DNA of 64,000 nucleotides from Metallyticus violacea (Eukaryota > Arthropoda > Insecta > Mantodea > Metallyticidae): contig CM060835.1 in assembly GCA_030762175.1 (NCBI GenBank), positions 86,796,001 through 86,860,000 on the forward strand, in the 5' to 3' direction. Shown one piece after another: positions 54,305 to 64,000 of this stretch. The translations under genes were made by a program, and so were the position numbers. Under the pieces are notes generated by a model that saw only the letters and a program-made list of their open reading frames with translations, made no database searches and was not told the DNA's origin. The first letter of the stretch is position 1; each line of letters starts with the position of its first letter.

Positions 54305-56259
54305 TGCTGACTAGACACCCACCTGGAAAAATGTTTTTCTCACGTGCCCCGAACTGGCATCTGGTATCAGCAACCAGTTGCTGTTAAGTTTCAGGGCCTC
54401 TTCTTTCCTTTTGAAATTATTAGGATGTTTGTGGATTTCGATGGCTTCACGTTGCAGTCTAGCATGGTAGTGTGTCATGGATGAAAGAATGTTAGTGTCC
54501 TGAAATTTGATGATGTGTTCTTCCTCTGCTTCGATGGCGTGTTCTGCTACCGCGGACTTATCTATCTGACCTAGACGGCAGTTCCTCTTGTGTTCTTTGA
54601 GTCTGGTGTTGATGCTGCGTTATGTGGTGCCGATGTAGACCGAACCGGAGGAGTAGGGAATGCGGTAGACACCGGACGACGACAAAGGGTCCCGGAGATC
54701 TTTGAGTGAGCGTAGTAAATTTCTTAACTGCTTAGTAGGCTTGAAGAGGGTCTTGACCCCGTGGCGTGTTAAGATGTCTGAATACGATCTGTGACGTTTT
54801 TGAAATAAGGAAGAAAAACTTTACCCTTAACTCGAGATTGGTCCGGTTTTAGACTGGCCGGTTGCGGTCTTGCCGGGCGACTGACTCTTTTGATTTCCTG
54901 AATTGAGTAACCATTGGACTGTAATGCTAGTTCTAGTTGACGCAGTTCTTGTGGTAGTAGCTGGGGCTCACAAATCCGTGAAGCACGATTTACGAGAGTT
55001 TTGATCATGGCACGTTTCTGCCTTGGATGATGATTGGAGTTTTTATTTAGATAGCGGCCAGTATGAGTGGGCTTACGGTAGACCGTGTGACCCAATGTGA
55101 AGTTGGCTTTTCTGCTACCCAGAACGTCTAGGAAGGCCAACTGTCCACCTATTTCTTGTCCCATGATGAACTGAAAACGGGGATTGATGCTATTGAGGTA
55201 AAGGAGGAACCCATGTAGAACTTCCTTCCCGTGAGACCAAATAACGAAAGTATCACTACGTAGCGGAGCCATACAGTTGGTTTTAGTGGAGCTTTGTCCA
55301 GTGCTGTAGTCTCTAAAGATTCCACGAAGAAGTTGGCAACCACTGGACTCAACGGGCTGCCCATAGCAGCACCGTCAATTTGTTCATAAAATGAGTGATT
55401 CCACTGGAAATATGTCTTTTTTTTTAGTAGTGTTTAACGCCCGTTTTTACTACTGAGACACCACAGGCGATGGACACTGATGGTAAATGATAAATTGGGA
55501 AAGGATATTTAAATACGTCGTGGTGAGCACCTGTTTGAAAAGTGTTATTATGTCGAGGGGGAAAATGTGTGAGAGCTTCCTGTACAGGAACCATGGTGAA
55601 GAGAGATACGACGTCAAAGCTGACAATCAGATCATGGAACTGCAAAGTAAGATTGGATCCAATCCCGCTGACAATGGGCCTCAGAGGCACTTCCGGCTTG
55701 TGTACCTTAGGTAGGCCATAAAGTCTGGGAGACTGGACTTCGGATCTTGTGATGCGATGCTTACCTTCTGTTGAGAGGGAAGAGTTCTTGATAAGCAGGT
55801 TGGTTTTCCGTAGAATACGTGCTGTGGTATCACATTTAATTATGCGATATGTGTCCGGTTTTAGAAGATCTAGGATTTTACGACGGTAGTCTTGTTGGTT
55901 TAAGATCACTGTGTCATTACCCTTATCAGCTGGGCAGAAAACGATGTCTTGATTGGCATTTAGATTCTTCAATGCTGTCCTCTCTAGGTGAGGCAAATTG
56001 CTGGGCAGAGCTTTGGCTCACGGCGAATCTCTTCAGCTGCTGCACTCGGAATGCAATGTATTCCTCATTCAATATTCGAAAGGATGTCTTCAACAGGTAA
56101 AGTCGGCATGATAATAGCATAATTGCCTTTTGCTAGTAGTGAGGTTTCAGCTGGTGTCAATTGATGATTTGATAGATTCACCACTGTGTGGCTGGTGTCC
56201 AAGGATGCAGATGGTTTTTTGTAGGATTTTAATGCAGCTGGAGTGAGGTGCTTGTTCAT
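54305..56259 (-). pseudogene. PLE4 reverse transcriptase / GIY-YIG endonuclease
   Basis: Pieces in order: VVNLSNHQLTPAETSLLAKG (56,180), DIVFCPADKGNDTVILNQQD, LYGLPKVHKPEVPLRPIVSG, DLIVSFDVVSLFTMVPVQEA, then an interruption by a SINE-1 fragment. MGSPLSPVVANFFVESLETT follows, then the catalytic YVDD region at about 55,253-55,262, where one base is missing so the frame breaks within the motif. Next come LAFLDVLGSRKANF, RKPTHTGRYLN and the nuclease (GVYRIPYSSGSVYIGTT, stop, RSINTRLKEH...AVAEHAIE). Inactive by shift, stop and insertion. Confidence 0.92.
55417..55510 (-). mobile_element. SINE-1 3' fragment inserted in PLE4
   Basis: TAGTAGTGTTTAACGCCCGT at the left end and CACTGATGGTAAATGATAAA near the right match the last 90 bp of SINE-1. 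Near-repeats AAATATGTC (55,408) and AAATACGTC (55,511) flank it as a possible 9-bp target duplication. Confidence 0.85.
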
Positions 56260-56275
56260 TTAATGAATGATTTGA

Positions 56276-56429
56276 CTTTTAGAATCTTCCTTTTAAGAGT
56301 ATTCAAGACAATTGCAAATTATAAGGGTTTTTCTAATGAAACATGGACATGTTTTGAATTCTTCACAATACATATTGGGGAATATAAATTATATATCACA
56401 ATGACAGCATACAGGTAACAGTTTGAGAG
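56276..56429. other. Short spacer
   Basis: Nothing recognised between PLE4 and the next fragment. Confidence 0.4.
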
Positions 56430-56720
56430 AGTGTACATATTATCACCTCCACTGTTCAGGCAGCTGTACCAATGCTGAACAAGTTTTCAAATACCATCCA
56501 CTGGTTGCTGGTGACACCACTTTTCCATAACATCATTAACTGCTTGACCAGTAGTGAAACACTTACTCTTCAAGACTTTGTTCAATGAACCAAACATATG
56601 ATAATTGCCAGCAGACAAATCTGGCCATATGGACATGTGTTATTGTGGAGCATAAGCAGAGCTCATGACTGTTTTCAGGCTGTCTGTTTTTTATAACCCT
56701 TTAGAAGTTCTGTAAGATGC
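56430..56720 (-). pseudogene. Mariner-family transposase C-terminal fragment
   Basis: Minus strand: PDLSAGNYHMFGSLNKVLKS, KCFTTGQAVNDVMEKWCHQQ, then a stop, KLVQHWYSCLNSGGDNM. This fits the PDLS..DYHLFG.LK...KF..D.EV......W....F...GI.KLV.RW.KC....GDYV end of mariner-type transposases. The catalytic Asp/Asn position just upstream reads LHNN. It has no ends and no N-terminal half. Confidence 0.75.
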
Positions 56721-58429
56721 TTCAATAACAAGCATTGATTGTGAAACCTTCTTTGCACAAAAATTGAATCACACATTTGTACATAGATGCATCCATTATA
56801 TATAACTATTGCTTCAACTGTCTGTACTCAACAGACACCTGACTCAGAATGACCACATTCTGTGCTGTTACAATAGATACCAAGCCATGCCATCCATGAT
56901 GCCACTTCTTGGCTGCCCATTCAACTATGCAATATTTCCAGCTTTGTTTATGTTTCTTTTGAGCAACTCTTATAAATAAGCTGACAATACAGATAAGCTT
57001 AGAAATTCTAAAGAAAGCATGAAGATTATAAATAAACATTGCTTTGTAATTATCTAAGTAATTTAAAATTATTTATAAATCTTTTAGAAAATATAAATTT
57101 TTTGTAGCTTAGCTTATTGTATATTAATGCTCTTTTTATAGACATATACATAATAAATCTGTTCACAGTTGAGGGTCACAAAATGAAAGAAAATAGAATA
57201 AAGTTTGTTGATTTACCAGTTTACATGCATCAAATGCTAGATTTATTACTAGTTTATATCCAGCACATAAATGTAGGCTATGCTAAGAAAATATGGCATG
57301 TTATAATAAATGTGGAGAAATTAAAACCACTACCCAATCAAAGGAATCAACCTCTCTTTTGTCTCTTTCTTAACAAATATTTTATTATTCCCACTCTTTT
57401 CCTCCTCTCTTTAACATTCATAATCACAATATAGCCAACACTTGATAGCAACTCTTTTTTGAGAGATCAGCTATATAATGTTTATTTTAAAAAATCAGAT
57501 AATTGCATAGTTGAAAGTCTTCAGGAATAACAAAATGAATGCTCATTTTTATTTTTAAATGTTTGCAAGTACATAATTCTTATGTTTTTACTTTTTTCAT
57601 ATATTGGCCAACTGTACTTTGAGATTAATCATCCCATTTAGTGAAAGATAAGTGTAAAATAAAAAAAATTACTCTTTGTTAATGTTGAAATATTGAAAAA
57701 ACCTGAAAATCAGAATTGGTAAATAGGGAGGAAAATGTGTAATATTGTATCCTTTTCACTAAAATTTAGGTAAAATAAAATTATCATGTGGGTGTTAAAG
57801 TTTATTGTTCCTGTTATATATGTAATGTCAAAATCTTTATTTCATCCAACAGAGAAATGTATTCACATAAACAAAACAGAATTAATTGCATTTTATAAGA
57901 TGAATATTTATTCACATTTATAGAATAAATAAATCGTCTATATTGCTTTGTATTTCAAGAGAAAAAATATAATTCAAATTTATAATAAATACTTCTGCAT
58001 TTTATTTTTTACTGCCAAATAATATCAGAAGTTAATTATTTTATGTACTATTAAGTTCACTTGGTGTGCTGACTGAAAACTGTTCCATTTATTATAGTTG
58101 CAAGGAAATAAATCTTATGACAGCATTAATATGGCTCAGAGTTGAAACACAGAGCATCAATTTATCAATTTCAATTTTAATTTGTTGCAGTTCAGTATGG
58201 TGTGATACACAATTGAACCATCGGTATGGACCTGCAGTATAGGATAATTTTATACAGTTAAAACAGATGAATCAATAAATGTGTACAATAATTAATAAGA
58301 TGTACATTACATTAGGGTTGTAGGATAAAAAATACAAATATGAATTAAATACAGATTGCAATAATCAGATATAAAAATTGATAAGAGCAGTAATCTAGGT
58401 TATAATGAATGTTCAATAAAATTAAAATC
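56721..58429. other. AT-rich, nothing recognised
   Basis: The open frame at 57,117-57,434 lacks a family signature and has AT-driven composition. Confidence 0.4.
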
Positions 58430-60560
58430 AAAATTACAATAATATTCGTCAGTGATGTAGAAGGCTTTACAGGATTAGATTTCTTTAGGAAGAGCATTGT
58501 AGAGTTTTATCGCTATAAAGCTAGGCATCTTTCCATAAAGGCAGAGCCTATAGCTTGGGAAGGGAGAAGTCATTTTTATTCCTTGTGTTGTATTTGTGTA
58601 CATCAGAGTTTTTTGCATAGGTAAATTATATTTATTAAGTAAAGAATGGTTTTGTAGATGTGTAAATATAGCAGTTAGAATCTTCAACTGTCTAAAAGTA
58701 ATTCTACAGGAATCATTGTATGTAAGATGACCTAGATACCTAACAGCTCTTTTTTGTAAGGTAAAGATTTTATTAAAGTTTGTTTTGGAAGTACTGCCCC
58801 ATAGTTTGATGGCTTAAGTGAATAAGAGAAAAATAAATTATTCTAGCTGTATTATCAGGTTCAACTTTTCTTAAATATCTAAGTACAAATAAGTTTTTAC
58901 CAATTTTCAGCCCTAATTTTTTTACATGACTGTCATAGGAAAAGTTTTACCTATGACAAGTCCTAAGAATTTTGTGGAATTTACATTTCCTACTGCAATG
59001 TGATTGGTAGTGACTGGCACTAAGGAGTCAGTGTTTTTGAATCCAAATTTTATTATTTCACACCTGTCTGGGTTGACATAGAGACTGAGATCTCCAAAGT
59101 ATTCTACCACTGAATTTACTTGATATTGATACTTGAATTTAATGTGGATAAGTCATTGTAATTGACTGCAATTTTAGTGTCATCAGCAAACTGGATAATT
59201 TTCAGGTACTGTTTCAGTTATATCATGAATGTACAAAATGAATAATAATGGTCCTATTATAGAAACCTGTTATGTTAGATTTTGTACCTTGGATCTGTAT
59301 TCCTTGTCATTAAATTTATTACAACAATTGCTTTCTATCCATCAGAAAGGATTTTATTAATTCGTATCCTGAGCCCCTAATACCTAACATATATCATTTA
59401 TCCATTAGATTATCTGAATCTATGCAGTCAATAGCTTTTATGAGGTCTAACACAATGCCTGCAGTGTGATTGCCAGAGTCAATATTTGCAATTATTATTT
59501 CAATAAAATTTGATAGGGCACTTATAGTGGATCTTTTTTGACAAAGCTATTCTGCTGCTTTGGGATTAGATCAAGTTTATCAAAGTAGTTGATTAATCAG
59601 TTATTCAGTAATCATTCAAGAATTTTTGAGGTTGGTGACAAAATGGATATAGGTAAATAATTATTTATATCATTCTTATTGCCTTTTTTATAGACTGGTA
59701 TGACTTTACAAATTTTTAGTTTGTTTGGAAATATACTAAATTCAATAAAGGAGTTTACTATATTTATAAGTGGGTTGACTAATTCACCACAACACTTTTT
59801 AATCAATGACATGGTTATGCCATCTAAGTCTAGACTGTTTTTTGATTTTAGCAATTTAATTATATTGCAGTTTTCATTAATGTCAGTAGGACAGAAAAAT
59901 ATACTACCATTGGTTTTAGAATTATTTGACAGCTTCCTATTTTTATTTGTATTTGGAGTAGAGTGCAGAGAGTTTAGGTTACCACCTATGGATGCAAAGT
60001 GATTATTAAAGATATCTGATACCTCTGATGGATTATTTATAATACCACTTCCAAATTTATTTCAAATTTGGTTGTAACTGTGGTTGGTATCTGTTGTAAG
60101 TTGTTGGTCACCTACCAACGAGCTTTGCTTTTATTATGGGCAGATAAGATTTTATTACTAATACTATTTTGCTTAGCTTCCAAGACATTTTGATATGTAG
60201 CTTTTAATTTTTTTAGATCTATGGCATTAAAATTTGGATTATGGCTGTTCTTCTGAACAGTTGCCAGTTTGAGCATGATACGCAAGTGTTTTATTTCAGG
60301 AGTGATCCTGGGAAGATGATTAGTTATTATGTCAGTTTTCCTATGAGCAGTTTCAGCACAATGAATATTAATGTAGTAGTTTAGAATTTCATAAAATCTA
60401 TCAAGTTTTAGGTTTGGGTCCTCTTCTGCATATACTTTACTGCAGTTTTCTGTTGTTGGAGCATTTTTAAGAACTTTCAGGTTAACCTCACTAAAGGAGT
60501 GATATATCCATCCTTAAATCAGGATTGGAATCGGGTAGCTGTTCATCTAAAGCCAGCATT
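58430..60560 (-). mobile_element. Second CR1-like LINE remnant
   Basis: The minus strand carries RT pieces: KSKNSLDLDGITMSLIKKCC, KICKVIPVYKKGNKNDINNY (59,850-59,640), a decayed palm with FADDTKIAV (about 59,180), DLSLYVNPDRCEIIKFGFKN (59,090-58,980) and a C-terminal part ending PSFIAIKLYNALPKEI (58,475). Many stops. It is related to, but distinct from, the LINE at 43,450; ORF1 and the endonuclease are not readable. Confidence 0.8.
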
Positions 60561-61563
60561 TTCAACCTTCCTTTCTGTTTCAAAGTTGCAAAACTAAATA
60601 GAGCAAAAAAGGAATGGGGACAAAATGAGGAAACTGTTAGAAATACTGACAAAATCATTCCATTAAAAAATTAATAAATAGAGCTTGAACTTTTATGCAA
60701 TTATATTTTTTAATTCTGGCACTTCAAAATGTAAAAGGATTAATATCAATGAATAAGGTATTGGGGACCTTTTTAGGTTTTAATTTTGCATATTTTACAT
60801 TACATTTTACAGAATGCCCACAAAAAAAAAAAAAACAGCTCCCGTGGTTTGGTTGTATGCATGCTCAAGGCTGACTTGTTGTGACCTGGCTGATGCTTTG
60901 TGAATTACCCAGTATTATATATAAGTAATATTTTTCATGCTTTTTGCATTGCACCATTGTTTTTATTACTTACAAAAAACACTTTTAAATGATATATCAC
61001 AATCAGGCAACACATACGTATTTTCATTATGCCATTTCTAAACATGAGTCTTTGGATGGTTCTCGAGTCTCAAAAGTATACACTCTTGAAACATGTATCA
61101 GATAGCATGATCTTTGCAACGATGAACCTTCTTTGTCAGGCCAGAAACACATGGAATGCACTTTGCATCTTCATAGCTATAGAATGTGTTGCAGATATTT
61201 TACATTCATGAAATTTCTCACACATCAATGCTTGTTTGTAGGCCCTAATGGAACCACATGCAATAAATCCATCTTGCCATTTTGATGACAGATGAATATT
61301 AGCTGATTTCACAGTCAAAGACTTCAACCCTGTATGCACTTCAAATGCCACTGAAATCTGCAATTTCTATCCATGGATATTTGTTCATGAAATGCTGTGT
61401 TTGTTTCTATGATCTTATACCACAAATTGCATGAAAATCCAAAAATGCATCTGTATAGTTACTTCATTTATCATTTCACTTTCACTTCCTGAAACATTAA
61501 ATAACATTATCAGATGATAAGGTTTACCTTTCTTATTTAGACCGACCATCATTATTGGGAAAA
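60561..61563. other. No gene established
   Basis: On the minus strand 61,363-61,083 has a long open frame (ISVAFEVHTGLKSLTVKSAN... GFIACGSIRAYKQALMCEKF), continuing in the same sense with shifts on both sides. It has protein-like composition but I do not recognise it; it could be an old element or a processed pseudogene. Confidence 0.3.
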
Positions 61564-61619
61564 ATTCTTCAGCTCATTTCTTAGATAGCATCTACTATCT
61601 AAGAAATGAGCTGAAGAAT
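61564..61619. repeat. Perfect 25-bp hairpin, 6-nt loop
   Basis: The left arm 61,564-61,588 (ATTCTTCAGCTCATTTCTTA plus GATAG) and right arm 61,595-61,619 are exact complements; the loop is CATCTA. Confidence 0.97.
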
Positions 61620-62129
61620 ATAGTCTATTATGTAAATACACATACATTTCATTGTAAATATAATATCAAAGGTCCAACTCAGAAAACTAAGACAGTCATA
61701 ACTAAGATGGGGAAAATTCAGTACTATGAGAACAAAGAATATGTTAATTTATATAGTTATAGAACAAGGAAAAGCTTTAGTTTTTTAGAATATGATTATT
61801 TATAAATATGAAAATTAAAGTAGAAATGAGCTTTTAGTTTTTCAGCAGGCACATGGTACAGTAAATATAATACTCAAAAGAAAATCAAGAGAGGTATTCA
61901 TAAAAATTTACACAGTAATTTCAATGCTTTTTTTATTTTTCAATTATACTGATCAAAAAAGACTATGGTCCATAGTGACATAAAAACTGCAAGCTACTGA
62001 AATTAAGTTACTAAGAGCAGTTAAAAGATTGTACCTTGTTAAACAAAATAAAATATAAAGATAAATGAAACTAATTAAATGTAACATAATTAGAAGAAAA
62101 TATTTGCCATTATAGGAAACAATACTTGT
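61620..62129. other. Nothing recognised
   Basis: AT-rich spacer. Confidence 0.4.
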
Positions 62130-62205
62130 TATATAACAAATTATTTATGAGGAAGTCACTCAAATTTTACTAGTTTTGTTCCACTTAGTTGGACATGTTT
62201 TAAAG
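62130..62205 (+). repeat. MITE fragment (left arm)
   Basis: ATAACAAATTATTTATGAGG, then AGTCACTCAAATTTTACTAG and TTTTGTTCCACTTA match the arm of the element at 20,845, followed by about 25 bp of its middle (GGACATGTTTTAAAGGC). No right arm. Confidence 0.65.
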
Positions 62206-62299
62206 GCAAATTTTCTTCATTGTCAGCACAGTTTCATTGTCAGCTTTCCAGTGTGGTGTTAAGATGTCACTCTTTGGATTTTATAACTTTTTGATGAAG

Positions 62300-63235
62300 A
62301 TTTTACAGACAACCCTACCACACCCAGAATCTATGGACTACGGAAAATACATAAACCTGGCAATAAAATGGGACCTATAGTAAATACAATAATTCACCCA
62401 TATACAATTTAGCCAATTAATTGTTAAAACAATTCAATAGGTTAACAAAATACAAAAGTCAAACCACAAAAAACTCAATGGAATTATAAACAGAATTAAA
62501 CTTATGAAACTGGAAAACACGGATTTACTAGTATCTTATGATGTGGTTTCTATGTTCTCTAACATCCCCAAAGAGAAACTAATAAATGTCTTAAAAAAAT
62601 GGCAACCTTAATCAAGTTACCTGGGGAAATAATGGAACAACATCTGAAGCTCATCAAAATTTCCATCAATGAAACCTACTTCCCATTCAGAGACAAGATA
62701 TATACACAAAAGGAGGGTTTAGCAATGGGTAATCTGCTCTCACCATTCTTAGCAGACATATACATGAGTTTCTAGGAAACAAAATTAGTAGAGGCTTTCC
62801 CACATATATACAAATGTTGGTATCATTATGTTGATGATGTCTTTGCAATAGTAGATGAAAAATGGAAAGATGATGCAATCAAACTACTAAACTTACAAGA
62901 CAGCAACATAAAATTCACAATGGAAATGGAGAACAACAAGGTTCTTCCCTTCCTGGATATAAAAATTATAAAAAAATGATAACATACTGGAATTTGGCAT
63001 ATTCAGGAAGGATACCCACATGGATAATTATATAAAAAGCAACAGCCACAATCCAAAACAACATAAACTCGCTATAATTAATAGCCTCACATTCAGATTA
63101 ACAAACCTGCAAATAGGTGAGACAGAATACATAAACTGGCTATAATTAATAGCCTTACATTCAGATTAACAAATCTACCAATAGGTGAGACAGAATACAA
63201 ATTGGAGTACCAAAAAAGCATGGATATAGCACAGA
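62300..63235 (+). pseudogene. PLE3 reverse transcriptase fragment
   Basis: RIYGLRKIHKPGNKMGPIVN, then INETYFPFRDKIYTQKEGLA, MGNLLSPFLADIYMSF, stop, ETKLVEAFPHIYKCWYHYVDD (catalytic motif intact, about 62,830), LLNLQDSNIKFTMEMENNKV and LPFLDIKIIKK. It then decays, with a 68-bp tandem duplication (63,061/63,129), and is truncated before the GIY-YIG domain. Closest to PLE1 and PLE2. Stops and shifts throughout. Confidence 0.9.
63061..63197. repeat. 68-bp tandem duplication in PLE3
   Basis: ACATAAACT(C/G)GCTATAATTA starts at 63,061 and 63,129; the units extend through TCAGATTAACAAA(C/T)CT and AATAGGTGAGACAGAATAC. Not a multiple of three. Confidence 0.9.
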
Positions 63236-63435
63236 AAAATAGCTACACAACAGATCTGGTCAAGTTTATTGTCACAGTTGGATTTTAAGGTTACAGACAT
63301 AGATAGGTTGTTGTATTCCTGGCCCTATGCTGATTGCACACTTGGATGGGAAACAACAATGCAATACATACATATGGAAATAGTTCATTCACATTAGATG
63401 TGAGTAGACATTAGTTGGAAATAAAGAATCAGACT

Positions 63436-63540
63436 TGAGAAATTCAGGGACATGGCCAGGATTTGAACCATGGATCTTCAGCCAGGAAAGCTAAAAATTT
63501 GTGATTCAAATCACAGCCATGAAATAAATTTCATGAGTGT
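63436..63540 (-). mobile_element. Probable tRNA-derived SINE head
   Basis: The minus strand has TGGCTGTGATTTGAATCAC (A-box-like) and GGTTCAAATCC (B box, 63,459-63,469) about 45 nt apart. The stems do not form a full cloverleaf. Not related in sequence to SINE-1 or SINE-2. Confidence 0.45.
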
Positions 63541-64000
63541 GACACATTTCCAACGATGAAATAATAGTATTGCAATAGAGACATAATCATCTCTGGTGGG
63601 GATGAAAAGCGTATGCTCAAAAATTTCTCGATACCTTGCAGAAGAAATGCATCTCATGAGCCTTTCAAGAAGATTAAGCATGCAGTATACTGAGAGCAAT
63701 AACATGCCGTGACTTCTCATCCAACTGGACAAGTTAGGGGGAACTTAGCCTTCCATGAACAATGAATAGCATAGGCATAAGTGCAAGCAGGAAGAAAGGT
63801 AGTAGGAGATATTGCTATTGAATTTTTTGTATTTTAGTGCATATTCATGGCTATCAAAAAAGATCATGATCCTGGGAGATTTTACATAAGTCCCAGAAAA
63901 GAAAAAGAATGTAATTTTTGTTTCAGTGTATTAGTTTTGAAAGCAAAAACACATCGAGCATGATACATATTTGAAGAGCCCTGCACCCTGGCTAATTGGA
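63541..64000. other. Nothing recognised
   Basis: The open frame at 63,511-63,732 (minus) shows no family signature. Confidence 0.4.

Larger units (their letters stand above)
53740..56275 (-). mobile_element. PLE4, GIY-YIG type, with SINE and 5S-like inserts
   Basis: Nearly complete on the minus strand: N-terminus at 56,259, RT 55,996-54,770, GIY-YIG 54,770-54,305, long non-coding tail to 53,740. It is GC-richer than PLE1-3 and differs in sequence, so it is a distinct subfamily. The tail holds a 5S-rRNA-like segment (54,151-54,223) and a hammerhead-like motif (53,828-53,862). Confidence 0.92.

Noticed and set aside
57117..57434. 105-codon open frame
   Set aside because: AT-driven composition; no family match seen.
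63290..63350. 5S-rRNA-like words (GGCCCTATGCTGATTGCACA, CTTGGATGGG)
   Set aside because: Only about 12 bp agree well with 5S. Too little to call.

Overview
This is an AT-rich piece of a metazoan nuclear genome, most likely an arthropod. It holds two or three spliced host genes with large introns. Most of the rest is transposable elements at many stages of decay. No operons, Shine-Dalgarno sites, CRISPR arrays or intact tRNA/rRNA genes are present. An arthropod host is inferred from the element mix: GIY-YIG Penelope-like elements (PLEs), an I-clade LINE with an (ATC)n tail, animal MULE and Merlin DNA transposons, mariner-like elements and tRNA-derived SINEs. The species cannot be named.

Left third (1-24,000). 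A PLE (about 560-2,740) lies beside an exon of the mitochondrial ATPase gene AFG1L (minus strand, 3,011-3,430). A CpG-rich, promoter-like stretch (about 5,990-6,700) separates it from a plus-strand LicD/fukutin-type gene. That gene can be assembled from three exons (8,248-8,405; 16,510-16,792; 18,252-18,473). The exons join in frame to 220 codons, with a signal anchor at the N-terminus and a poly(A) signal at 18,877. Its introns contain a palindrome made from a PLE 3' end, a transposase fragment, a truncated PLE, an internally deleted mariner-like element with a SINE inside, and another SINE.

Centre (24,047-51,863). This is a Russian-doll stack. A mariner-like element with long inverted ends is split by a Merlin element. 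The Merlin transposase is split by a 24.2-kb Mutator-like element (25,532-49,731). That element has terminal inverted repeats made of tandem arrays, an 8-bp target duplication, and a decayed zinc-finger/MULE/SWIM transposase just inside its left end. It has itself been invaded by a PLE, which is split by a full-length I-clade LINE with a perfect 12-bp target duplication (30,555-36,480). It also holds a CR1-like LINE with a PHD-plus-esterase ORF1 and promoter-like 152-bp monomers (43,450-48,300), and a SINE.

Right part (51,864-64,000). A second SINE family, a dead mariner, a PLE with a 5S-rRNA-like segment and a hammerhead-like motif, a mariner fragment, a second CR1-like LINE remnant, a long perfect hairpin and a fragment of a further PLE follow one another. 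Every transposase and reverse transcriptase seen carries frameshifts, stops or lost catalytic residues, so no element here looks autonomous now.
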